Positions 1 to 6,653 of a DNA stretch of 7,245 nucleotides are shown piece by piece (the stretch's first letter is position 1; every line of letters starts with the position of its first letter). A model generated the notes under the pieces. That model had not been told where the DNA came from and searched no databases. It saw only the letters and a list, made by a program, of their open reading frames with translations. The DNA lies in the NCBI RefSeq assembly GCF_051960575.1, contig NZ_JBQCEE010000151.1, forward strand, positions 1 to 7,245, read 5' to 3'. Origin of the DNA: JBQCEE01 sp051960575 (GTDB lineage Bacteria; Actinomycetota; Actinomycetes; Mycobacteriales; Jatrophihabitantaceae). A program made the translations under genes and the position numbers.

Positions 1-201
1 GTCGTCCTTCCAGATGTTGACGATGCCGGTCGCGACGGCGAGGCGCTCGGTGGCGTCGAGCAGCTGGTCGACGAGGTGCAGCTGTCCGTCGGGCGAGCCG
101 CCGATCCAGACCGCGCCGTAGCCGAGCCGCTCGATCGTCGCGGCGAGGTCGGGGGTGAGCTTCGGTGCCTGCAGCCAGACGCCGACACGGCCGAGATCCA
201 T
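1..201 (-). CDS. LLM-class F420-dependent oxidoreductase, N-terminal part (cut by left edge)
   Basis: The 67 visible codons encode the N-terminal beta/alpha units of a luciferase-like (LLM) TIM-barrel enzyme. Enzymes of this type usually move hydride between F420 (or FMN) and an organic substrate in the cytoplasm. The protein starts MDLGRVGVWLQAP, has the helix-strand segment ERLGYGAVWIGG (about residues 24-35), and ends in the strand ATGIVNIW (about 57-64). From memory this pattern matches the MSMEG_4141-type subfamily (TIGR03620), which is distinct from the other LLM enzyme in this window. The ATG at 201-199 is preceded by GGAAGG (213-208) with a 6-nt spacer, which supports the start. The gene lies beyond the strong inverted repeat that follows the ABC operon, so it is probably a separate transcription unit. 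The substrate is unknown and the C-terminal part is outside the window. Confidence 0.88.
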   Translation of the reverse strand, partial: MDLGRVGVWLQAPKLTPDLAATIERLGYGAVWIGGSPDGQLHLVDQLLDATERLAVATGIVNIWKDD

Positions 202-212
202 CGGGTGCCTTC

Positions 213-237
213 CGTTCGAGGAGCCTTCCTTCGAACG
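213..237 (-). promoter_or_regulatory. Short inverted repeat in the leader of the left-edge oxidoreductase gene
   Basis: The arms CGTTCGA (213-219) and TCGAACG (231-237) are perfect 7-bp complements around an 11-nt centre. The centre itself contains AGGA/TCCT, so the stem could extend with a one-base bulge. The repeat ends inside the GGAAGG ribosome binding site of the gene starting at 201. It could be a repressor operator, an RNA hairpin affecting translation, or a second weak part of the preceding terminator. No convincing -10/-35 pair was seen next to it. Its function is inferred. Confidence 0.35.
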
Positions 238-255
238 TAGCGCGGCACCCGGACG

Positions 256-301
256 TGATCACGCGCCGAGGCACACCAGGGTGTGCCTCGGCGCGTGATC
301 A
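256..301 (-). terminator. Perfect 22-bp hairpin, probable terminator of the ABC transporter operon
   Basis: Positions 256-277 and 280-301 are exact reverse complements (22 bp) around a central AG. In RNA the innermost pairs would open to give a loop of about 4 nt. The stem begins 11 nt after the stop codon of the binding-protein gene and lies before the next gene's leader, where a terminator would be expected. No T-run follows the stem on the minus strand (next bases ACGTCCGGG), so this would be a U-less hairpin, as is common in GC-rich actinobacteria. A large palindromic protein site is the alternative. Confidence 0.75.
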
Positions 302-312
302 TCGCGGCTCGG

Positions 313-1452
313 TCAGCTGCCGCCGGGGTTGAGCGTCACGGTGATCGGCTTGTACGACGCCCCGGTGGTGTCGAGGTTCATCGCCTTGAGCTTCGCCAGG
401 GCCTTCTCGGTGAACTCGTTGGTGTAGGCCTCGCCCTTGGGCGCGCCCGACAGTACGGTCTGGCCGTCCTTGTTCTTGGTCTGCGAGGCGATGGTGACGG
501 TGCGGTCCCACGCCGTCGTGTCGACCATGCCGATGCCCTGCGGCGACGGCCAGATCAGCTTGTTCACTTGGTTGGTCTGCCAGAGCTGGTGGCTCGCGCC
601 GAGCTTCGAGCCGGCCTTGACGACGGCGTCGCGGCACTCGGTCGCGTGCGATCCGCAGTAGATCCAGCCCTCGTAGCTCGCGGTCAGGAACTTCACCGTG
701 GTGTCCTGGAACGCCTTGTCCTGCAGCTTCTTGGTGTTGGCCCAGATCGCGTCCTGCAGCATCGAGGTGCCGACGTCGTTCCAGTTGATGACGTTGAGGT
801 CGCTCGGCTGGTACAGCTGGCCGGTCTTCGGGTTCTTCGCCTCGAGCACCTGCGCGTACTCGTTGTAGATCATCGCCTGCGCGGCGTCGATGTCGCCGGC
901 CAGGAAGGCGTTCATGTCGAACTGCTGGGTGACGATCTTGACGTCCTTGCCGGGGTCGACACCGTCCTTGGTCATGCCGGCGAACAGCTCGTACTCGTTG
1001 CCGAAGCCCCAGTCACCGACGGTCTTGCCCTTGAGCTGCGCGGGCGAGGTGATGCCCTTGTCCTTGAACGAGATCTGCAGCGTGCCCGAACGCTGGAACA
1101 CCTGCCCGACGTCGGTGATGTCGGCGCCCTTCTCGCGCGACTGCAGCGCCTTCGGCACCCACGCGATCGCGAAGTCGGCCGAGCCGCCGTCGTCGACCGT
1201 GGTCTGCGGGACGGTGTCCGTGCCGGCGGGCACGATCTTCACGTCGAGGCCCTGCTGCTTGTAGAAGCCCTGCGACAGGGCGGCGATGTACCCGGCGAAC
1301 TGGGCCTGGGTGACCCACTGCAACTGCAGGGTCACCGGCGTGAGCTTGCCGCCGGACGCGGACGAGTCGCCGCCGCTGCTGCTGCAGGCGGCGAGCCCGC
1401 CGGCGGCGAGCAGCACCGCGGCGGCGGTGGCGCCGAGCTTGGTCGTGATCAT
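313..1452 (-). CDS. ABC transporter substrate-binding lipoprotein, NMT1/THI5-like
   Basis: A 379-residue solute receptor that would be anchored to the outer face of the membrane and deliver ligand to the two permeases encoded upstream. A lipoprotein signal is clear: a basic start (K5), a hydrophobic stretch at 8-22 and the lipobox LAAC with Cys23, followed by a Ser/Gly linker. The mature part opens with QLQWVTQAQFAGYIAALSQG (about 43-62), the hallmark of the NMT1/THI5 (PF09084) fold. DWGFGNEYELFAG (147-159) and AMIYNEYAQVLEAKNP (193-208) also fit. Cys266 and Cys273 could form a disulfide. Homologues include the ThiY-type formylaminopyrimidine receptors and the SsuA-type sulfonate receptors. 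Next to a dihydropyrimidinase, a pyrimidine, hydantoin or ureide ligand is most likely, but this is inferred. The open frame continues upstream past residue 1, but the ATG at 1452 is chosen because it begins a perfect signal peptide and has GAAGGG (1463-1458) 5 nt away. It lies 35 nt after the second permease and has its own strong RBS. Confidence 0.93.
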   Translation of the reverse strand: MITTKLGATAAAVLLAAGGLAACSSSGGDSSASGGKLTPVTLQLQWVTQAQFAGYIAALSQGFYKQQGLDVKIVPAGTDTVPQTTVDDGGSADFAIAWVPKALQSREKGADITDVGQVFQRSGTLQISFKDKGITSPAQLKGKTVGDWGFGNEYELFAGMTKDGVDPGKDVKIVTQQFDMNAFLAGDIDAAQAMIYNEYAQVLEAKNPKTGQLYQPSDLNVINWNDVGTSMLQDAIWANTKKLQDKAFQDTTVKFLTASYEGWIYCGSHATECRDAVVKAGSKLGASHQLWQTNQVNKLIWPSPQGIGMVDTTAWDRTVTIASQTKNKDGQTVLSGAPKGEAYTNEFTEKALAKLKAMNLDTTGASYKPITVTLNPGGS

Positions 1453-1487
1453 GGGTTCCCTTCGGGTCGCGGTCGAGGCTGGCTGGC

Positions 1488-2357
1488 TCAGGTGACGGGT
1501 GCGGCGCGGTCGCGCAGGACGAGACGTTCGAGCAGGGCGGCGCCGACGTAGAACAGCAGGCCGAGCACGACGGCGCCGAACACCGAGGCCCACGCGCCGG
1601 GGTAGTCGCTCTGACCGACCGACGAGGTGATGCGCGAGCCCAGCCCGTCCTGCAGGCCGCCGAAGTACTCGCTGACGACGGCGGCGATGACGGCCAGCGA
1701 GGACGCCACCCGCAGGCCGGTGAAGAAGTACGGCAGCGCGCCGGGCACGCGGATCAGGCGCAGCACCGCCGTCCCCGAGGCGGCGTAGGTGTGCATCAGC
1801 TCGCGGTGCACCGGGCGGATGCGGGACAGTCCGCGCAGGGTGTTGACGAAGATCGGGACGAAGGCGCTGATCGCCACCACCGTGCGCCGAGGCACCGGCG
1901 ACAGCGGCGAGTACATCGTGTTGAGCAGCGGCGCCAGGGCGACGATCGGCATCGCGGCGAGCCCGGCCACGACCGGGGTGATCGCGCCGCCGAGCAGCGG
2001 CACCCGGGTGGCGAGCGCGGCGAGCAGCACGCCGACGACCAGCCCGGCGAGCAGGCCGACGAGTGCGTTCATGCCGCTGTGCGCGGCCGCCGAGGCGATC
2101 TCGGAGCTGCTGTGGCGGGCCGCCGTCCAGATGTCGCTCGGCGCGGGCAGCACGAAGCTGCGCACGTGCGCCGCACGCACGAAGACCTGCCAGGCCACGA
2201 GGAACAGCACGCCGAACGCGACCGGCGGCAGCAGCGTCGCGAGCGAGCGGCCGACACCCCCCGACCGCCACGACCCGCGGCGCCCGCTCGGCAGCGGAGC
2301 CGGCGCCGGGCCGGGTGGCGTCCCGGTCACCGGGTCGGCCGTGTCGACCGTGCTCAC
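1488..2357 (-). CDS. ABC transporter permease, SsuC/ThiX type (second permease)
   Basis: A 289-residue inner-membrane subunit of the importer, from the binding-protein-dependent permease family (BPD_transp_1). A Pro/Gly/Ser-rich cytoplasmic N-terminus of about 38 residues comes before hydrophobic segments at roughly 41-60, 96-117, 124-145, 158-175, 208-230 and 256-279. The cytoplasmic EAA loop that docks on the ATPase is visible from E186 (ELMHTYAASG) to VPGALPYF (204-211), with the conserved Gly at 195 and Pro at 205. The GTG start overlaps the ATPase stop codon as GTGA (2357-2354). AGGGGG (2367-2362) lies 4 nt upstream, so translation is probably coupled. It differs in sequence from the first permease, so the transmembrane domain is expected to be a heterodimer. 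The long hydrophilic N-terminus is somewhat unusual, and a start further downstream is possible but has no better support. Confidence 0.92.
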   Translation of the reverse strand: MSTVDTADPVTGTPPGPAPAPLPSGRRGSWRSGGVGRSLATLLPPVAFGVLFLVAWQVFVRAAHVRSFVLPAPSDIWTAARHSSSEIASAAAHSGMNALVGLLAGLVVGVLLAALATRVPLLGGAITPVVAGLAAMPIVALAPLLNTMYSPLSPVPRRTVVAISAFVPIFVNTLRGLSRIRPVHRELMHTYAASGTAVLRLIRVPGALPYFFTGLRVASSLAVIAAVVSEYFGGLQDGLGSRITSSVGQSDYPGAWASVFGAVVLGLLFYVGAALLERLVLRDRAAPVT

Positions 2358-3211
2358 AGCGCCCCCTGCGCCCGGTCGGCCGCGCTCAGCGCGACGCCGA
2401 CCTCGACCGTGTCGGGCACGGGGCGACCGCGCAGGGCCTCGCGCACCTGGGTGATGCCGGCGTAGAAGCCGGGCGCCTCGCGGGTGTCCTCGGTGCGCGC
2501 GCCGAGCGCCACCGGGATGATCTCGGCGATCCGTCCCGGGCGCGGCGACATGACCACGACGCGGTCGGACAGGAAGACCGCCTCCGGGATCGAGTGCGTC
2601 ACGAACACGACGGCGGCGCCGGTCTCGCCGGCGATGCGCACCAGCTCGTTCTGCATGCGCTCGCGCGTCATCTCGTCGAGCGCGCCGAACGGCTCGTCCA
2701 TGAGCAGCAGGGCCGGCCGCTCGGCGAGCGCGCGGGCGATCGCGACCCGCTGCTGCATGCCGCCGGACAGTTGCGGCGGCCGGTGCCCGGCGAAGTCGGC
2801 GAGGCCGACGAGTTCGAGCAGCTCGCGGGCGCGCTCACGCCGCTGCGGCTTCCCGACACCGTGCAGTTCGAGCGGCAGTTCGATGTTCGCCTGCACGGTG
2901 CGCCAGTCGAGCAGGCCGGCCTGCTGGAAGGCGATGCCGTAGTCCTGGTCGAGGCGCGCCTGCCGGGCCGGCTTGCCGTTGACGCGCACCTCGCCGGTCG
3001 ACGGCTCGAGCAGGTCGGCGACGATGCGCAGCAGGGTCGACTTGCCGCAGCCGGACGGCCCGATGAGCGAGACGAACTCGCCGCGCGCGATGGTCAGGTC
3101 GATGTCCTGCAGTGCGACGACGGTGTTCTTCCGGGTGGCGAAGGTGCGCCCGACGCCGCGCAGTTCGACGGCCGGGGCGACGTCGTCGACGAGGTCGTCA
3201 CGGGCGGTCAT
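2354..3211 (-). CDS. ABC transporter ATP-binding protein, SsuB/ThiZ/TauB type
   Basis: A 285-residue cytoplasmic ATPase that powers the importer. All nucleotide-binding motifs are intact: Walker A GPSGCGKST (51-59), Q-loop in AFQQAG (94-99), signature LSGGMQQR (148-155), Walker B LLLMDEPFGALD (168-179) and switch His206 in VTHS. The spacing and the sequences of the Walker B and D-loop are typical of the nitrate/sulfonate/taurine (SsuB/TauB) group of importers. About 45 residues after the core form a short C-terminal tail with no recognised regulatory domain. The ATG overlaps the upstream permease stop as ATGA (3211-3208), and GGGAGG lies 7 nt before it. It is the only ATPase in the operon, so it probably works as a homodimer under the two different permeases. 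Confidence 0.95.
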   Translation of the reverse strand: MTARDDLVDDVAPAVELRGVGRTFATRKNTVVALQDIDLTIARGEFVSLIGPSGCGKSTLLRIVADLLEPSTGEVRVNGKPARQARLDQDYGIAFQQAGLLDWRTVQANIELPLELHGVGKPQRRERARELLELVGLADFAGHRPPQLSGGMQQRVAIARALAERPALLLMDEPFGALDEMTRERMQNELVRIAGETGAAVVFVTHSIPEAVFLSDRVVVMSPRPGRIAEIIPVALGARTEDTREAPGFYAGITQVREALRGRPVPDTVEVGVALSAADRAQGAL

Positions 3212-4101
3212 CGGGCGTCCTCCCGGCGGTAGGGGAACAGGGCGAGGTCGAACAGGGACACGGCCGCGGCGACGAACAGGCCCAGCACCGCAGCGCCGAT
3301 CACCGCCGCGTACACGCGCGACGGGTCACCGGTGGCCTGCTGCGAGTAGGTGATGATCAACCGGCCGATGCCGCCGTCGAGCCCGGTCGAGATCTCGGCG
3401 ACGATCGTGCCGACCACCGCACCGGCCGCCGCCAGGCGCAGGGCCGGCACCAGGAACGGCACCGACGACGGCAGCTTCAGCCGCAGCAGCGTCGACCACC
3501 ATCCGGCGGCCGCGCAGCGGAAGTACTCGGCGTGCACGACGCTGGGCGACTTGAGCCCGCGTGCCATGCCGACGGCGACGGGGAAGAACGCCAGGTAGGC
3601 GGCGATCACCGAGACCGACATCCACGGCTGCCAGGTCAGCGGCCCGAGTTTCGAGCCCTGCCCCCACTTCGTGACCAGCGGCGCCAGGGCGATGAGCGGC
3701 ACGGTCTGGCTCAGCACCACGTAGGGCATGAGCGCGCGCTCGGCCACGACGAGACGGTCCATGAGCAGGGCGAGCAGCATCCCGACGACGACGCCGAGCA
3801 CGAAGCCGGCCGCAGCCCACTGCAGCGTGTTGCCGGCGGCGTCGAGCACCGAGTCGAAGACCGTACGGGTCGGGCCGAAGGTGATCGCGCCGCCGACCTC
3901 GGCCGAGCCGAAGGCGTGCCAGATCGACGACAGGTGCGGCATCGCTGCGTCGGTGGTGCGTGGCAGCACGCGGGTGCCGAACAGCTGCACGCCGTCCGCG
4001 GGGCCCCACGACTTGTAGGCCTCCCACAGCGCGCCGAGCACCACGAGCACGAGCAGCACCAGCGCGGCGCGCCCGGCCCGGTGCCACAAGCGTGCCGTCA
4101 C
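3208..4101 (-). CDS. ABC transporter permease, SsuC/ThiX type (first permease)
   Basis: A 297-residue membrane subunit of the same importer. One N-terminal hydrophobic segment (about 12-27) is followed by an extracytoplasmic stretch of about 60 residues, then segments near 94-115, 125-142, 160-180, 212-235 and 262-287. The EAA coupling loop runs from AEYFRCAAAG (191-200) to LKLPSSVPF (208-216), with the conserved Gly200 and Pro211. The GTG start overlaps the oxidoreductase stop as GTGA (4101-4098), and GGAAGG (4117-4112) lies 10 nt upstream inside that gene. This overlap couples the transporter genes to the oxidoreductase gene, which suggests that the enzyme and importer serve one pathway. 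Family assignment is firm. The substrate is not readable from a permease. Confidence 0.92.
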   Translation of the reverse strand: MTARLWHRAGRAALVLLVLVVLGALWEAYKSWGPADGVQLFGTRVLPRTTDAAMPHLSSIWHAFGSAEVGGAITFGPTRTVFDSVLDAAGNTLQWAAAGFVLGVVVGMLLALLMDRLVVAERALMPYVVLSQTVPLIALAPLVTKWGQGSKLGPLTWQPWMSVSVIAAYLAFFPVAVGMARGLKSPSVVHAEYFRCAAAGWWSTLLRLKLPSSVPFLVPALRLAAAGAVVGTIVAEISTGLDGGIGRLIITYSQQATGDPSRVYAAVIGAAVLGLFVAAAVSLFDLALFPYRREDAR

Positions 4102-5129
4102 GTGCGCGCGGCCTTCCGCACGTTCACCGCGGGCAGCACCCGGTCGCCGTAGGCGTGCAGCGTCTCGGTCTTCGCGTCGTGCTGCAGGTAGTTCGCGAAC
4201 TGGTCGACGCCGAGCGCCTCGAGTTCCTGCAGCCGAGCCACCTGCGTCTCGACAGGACCGATGAGGCAGAACCGGTCGATGACGTCGTCGGGGACGAAGG
4301 CGGTGTGGGTGTTGCCCGCCTTGCCGTGCTGGTTGTAGTCGTAGCCCTCGCGCGCGGCGATGTAGTCACTCAACGCCTGTGGTACGGCGCCGCCGTCGGC
4401 GCCGTAGCGGGCGACGATGTCGGCGACGTGGTTGCCGACCATGCCGCCGAACCAGCGGCACTGGTCGCGGGCGTGCGCCAGGTGGCCGGCCGAGCCGTCG
4501 GTGACGTAGGCCGGTGCGGCGACACAGATGGTGATGGACGCGGGGTCGCGGCCGGCGTCGGCGGCCGCCTTGCGCACCGCGGCGATCGACCACTCGGTGA
4601 TGTCCGGGTCGGCCAACTGCAGGATGAAGCCGTCGCCGACCTCGCCGGTGAGGGCCAGCGCCTTCGGCCCGTAGGCCGCCACCCACACCGGCAGGCGCGA
4701 GCCCGACGACCACGGGAACTGCAGCGTCGCGCCCTTGTACTCGGTGGCCTCACCGTTCGCGAGCCCACGGATGACACCGATCGACTCGCGCAGCGTCGCC
4801 AGCGTGACGGGCCGCCCGTTGGTCACCCGCACCGCGGAGTCGCCGCGCCCGATGCCGCAGATGGTGCGGTTGCCGAACATGTCGTTCAGCGTCGCGAACA
4901 GCGAGGCGGTCACCGTCCAGTCGCGCGTGGCCGGGTTGGTCACCATCGGCCCGACGGTCATGCGCCTCGTCGCCGACAGGATCTGGCTGTAGACGACGTA
5001 GGGCTCCTGCCACAGCAGGTGCGAGTCGAAGGTCCAGCAGTGCGTGAAGCCAAGGGTCTCGGCCTGCCGGGCGAGTTCCACGACCCGCCACGCGGGCGGA
5101 TCGTTCTGCAAAACGACGCCGAAGTCCAC
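4098..5129 (-). CDS. LLM-class (F420- or FMN-dependent) oxidoreductase, probable TIGR03842-type
   Basis: A 343-residue TIM-barrel enzyme of the bacterial luciferase/Mer superfamily, probably cytoplasmic. Visible family features are the start MDFGVVLQND, the strand-end CWTFDSHLLW (31-40) with an Asp-x-His near the cofactor site, TNPATRDWTVTAS (64-76), the flavin or deazaflavin phosphate-binding segment GIGRGDSA (92-99), and LPVWVAAYGPKAL (146-158). The full length is normal for the family. The sequence looks like the CPS_4087-type subfamily (TIGR03842), which I recall also occurs in proteobacteria, so F420 use should not be assumed over FMN. The start is GTG at 5129, with GAGGG (5138-5134) 4 nt upstream. 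It follows the dihydropyrimidinase by 93 nt and overlaps the first permease by 4 nt. A redox step on a pyrimidine or related ring is a reasonable inference. Monooxygenase activity, as in RutA, is the main alternative. Confidence 0.88.
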   Translation of the reverse strand: MDFGVVLQNDPPAWRVVELARQAETLGFTHCWTFDSHLLWQEPYVVYSQILSATRRMTVGPMVTNPATRDWTVTASLFATLNDMFGNRTICGIGRGDSAVRVTNGRPVTLATLRESIGVIRGLANGEATEYKGATLQFPWSSGSRLPVWVAAYGPKALALTGEVGDGFILQLADPDITEWSIAAVRKAAADAGRDPASITICVAAPAYVTDGSAGHLAHARDQCRWFGGMVGNHVADIVARYGADGGAVPQALSDYIAAREGYDYNQHGKAGNTHTAFVPDDVIDRFCLIGPVETQVARLQELEALGVDQFANYLQHDAKTETLHAYGDRVLPAVNVRKAART

Positions 5130-5222
5130 TATGCCCTCGGCTCTTCGCGCAAGCGCTCATCGCGGACTCGCTCCGCTCCTCGCTCGCTGGCGCTCGCTGC
5201 GATGCTCACTCGATGCTCCGCC
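5130..5222. repeat. CGCTC-rich intergenic repeat between dihydropyrimidinase and oxidoreductase genes
   Basis: This 93-nt gap has low complexity, unlike the rest of the window. On the + strand CGCTC occurs five times (5154, 5169, 5174, 5181, 5191), and CGATGCTC is directly repeated at 5200-5207 and 5211-5218. The arms CATCGC (5158-5163) and GCGATG (5199-5204) could close a 35-nt loop. No -10/-35-like promoter is visible. It resembles the short REP-like repeats scattered through some actinobacterial genomes, but only one copy is in view, so this class is inferred. It might act as an mRNA-processing or attenuation point between the catabolic and transport parts. Confidence 0.45.
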
Positions 5223-6653
5223 CTAGATCAGGTTCTGCGAGAGGCCGCGCTTGACGAACTGGCCGTGGCCCTTGCGCCCGACGTAGCCGCTCTCGTCCTT
5301 GATCACGGTGCCGCGCGAGAGCACGACGTCGACGTGGCCGTCGATCTCCCAGCCCTCCCAGGCGCTGTAGTCCATGTTCATGTGGTGGGTGCGGCCCTCG
5401 CCGATGCCGATCGACGTGTGCCCCTTCGGGTCGTAGACGACGATGTCGGCGTCGGCCCCGGGTGCGATGACGCCCTTCCTGCCGTAGAGCCCGAACATGC
5501 GCGCCGGGGTGGTGCAGCAGACGTCCACCCACTTCTCGAGCGAGATGCGGCCGTCGTGCACGCCCTGGTAGAGCAGGTCCATGCGGTGCTCGACGGAGCC
5601 GATGCCGTTGGGGATCTTGGCGAAGTTGCCGCGTCCCATCTCCTTCTGGTCCTTCATGCAGAACGGGCAGTGGTCGGTCGAGACGGTGGTGACGTCGCCG
5701 GTGTTGATGTACTTCCACAGCGCGTCCTGGTGGCCCTCGGCACGCGAGCGCAGCGGTGTCGAGCAGACCCACTTCGCGCCCTCGAGGTCGCCCCACTGCT
5801 CGCTGGTGGCGCCGAGCTGCTCCTCGAGCGAGAGGTACAGGTACTGCGGGCAGGTCTCGCCGAAGACGTTCTGCCCCGCGTCGCGCGCCTCGGCGATGCG
5901 GGCGAGCGCCTGCTTGGCCGACACGTGCACGACGTAGAGCGGTGCTCCGGTGAGGTCGGCGAGCATGACGGCGCGGTGCGTCGCCTCCTGCTCGGCCTGC
6001 CACGGCCGGGTGACGCCGTGGAAGTACGGACCGGTCTCACCGCGCTCCAGCGCCTGTTGCACCAGCACGTCGATGGCCGAGCCGTTCTCGCAGTGCATCA
6101 TGATCAGCCCGCCGTTGCCGGCGGCCGTCTGCATCGCCTGCACGATCTGGCCGTCGGACGAGAGGAAGACGCCCGGGTAGGCCATGAAGAGCTTGAAGCT
6201 GGTGATGCCCTCGCCGATCAGCTCGTCCATCGCCTTGAGCGACTCGGCGTCGACCTCGCCGATGATCTGGTGGAAGGCGTAGTCGATCGCGCAGTTGCCA
6301 CCGGCCTTCTCGTGCCAGAGCGCCACCTGGTCCTGCACCCGCTGACCGTGCGCCTGCACGACGAAGTCGACGATCGTCGTCGTCCCGCCCCACGCCGCGG
6401 CGCGGGTGCCGGTCTCGAAGGTGTCGGACGCCTCGGTGCCGCCGAAGGGCATCTGCATGTGTGTGTGGCCGTCGATCCCGCCCGGGATCACGTACTTGCC
6501 GGTCGCGTCGATCACCGTGTCGGCCGTGATCGTGCCCAGGGCGGTCGACCCGGGCGCGAGCAGTGCGACGATCGTCTCGCCGTCGACGAGCACGTCGGCC
6601 GCCGTCGAGCCGGTGGCACTGACGACCGTGCCGCCCTTGATCAACGTGGTCAT
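5223..6653 (-). CDS. hydA: Dihydropyrimidinase / D-hydantoinase
   Basis: A 476-residue cyclic amidohydrolase that opens 5,6-dihydropyrimidines or 5-substituted hydantoins to N-carbamoyl amino acids. For dihydrouracil the product is N-carbamoyl-beta-alanine. The full binuclear zinc site is present: His63 and His65 (DGHTH), Lys154 in SFKLFMAYPG (the carboxylated bridging lysine), His187 (MMHCENG), His243 (VVHVSA) and Asp327 (STDHCPF). Tyr159, which binds substrate in the family, is also in place, as are the CSTPLR (297-302) and NGIGSVEHRM (349-358) segments. The length is typical and no lesion is seen. The ATG at 6653 is preceded by GGAGGG (6668-6663) with a 9-nt spacer. A probable beta-ureidopropionase gene lies upstream, the next enzyme of the reductive pyrimidine pathway. 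Family membership is very secure. Dihydropyrimidine versus hydantoin preference is not. Allantoinase is less likely given the motif set. Confidence 0.95.
   Translation of the reverse strand: MTTLIKGGTVVSATGSTAADVLVDGETIVALLAPGSTALGTITADTVIDATGKYVIPGGIDGHTHMQMPFGGTEASDTFETGTRAAAWGGTTTIVDFVVQAHGQRVQDQVALWHEKAGGNCAIDYAFHQIIGEVDAESLKAMDELIGEGITSFKLFMAYPGVFLSSDGQIVQAMQTAAGNGGLIMMHCENGSAIDVLVQQALERGETGPYFHGVTRPWQAEQEATHRAVMLADLTGAPLYVVHVSAKQALARIAEARDAGQNVFGETCPQYLYLSLEEQLGATSEQWGDLEGAKWVCSTPLRSRAEGHQDALWKYINTGDVTTVSTDHCPFCMKDQKEMGRGNFAKIPNGIGSVEHRMDLLYQGVHDGRISLEKWVDVCCTTPARMFGLYGRKGVIAPGADADIVVYDPKGHTSIGIGEGRTHHMNMDYSAWEGWEIDGHVDVVLSRGTVIKDESGYVGRKGHGQFVKRGLSQNLI

Noticed and set aside
283..1551. 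422-codon + strand open frame opposite the binding-protein gene
   Set aside because: It is a mirror of a clear lipoprotein gene. Its composition is low-complexity Arg/Leu/Val/Gly with no family signature, and it runs through the likely terminator.
1453..2271. In-frame upstream extension of the binding-protein gene into the second permease gene
   Set aside because: The extension is Arg/Ala-rich out-of-frame permease sequence. A perfect lipoprotein signal peptide with its own RBS begins at 1452.
313..4101. Thiamine-precursor (ThiXYZ-like) identity of the importer
   Set aside because: I saw no TPP riboswitch-like leader and no thiamine biosynthesis gene in the window. The catabolic ureide genes give a better explanation, although ligand identity is still unproven.
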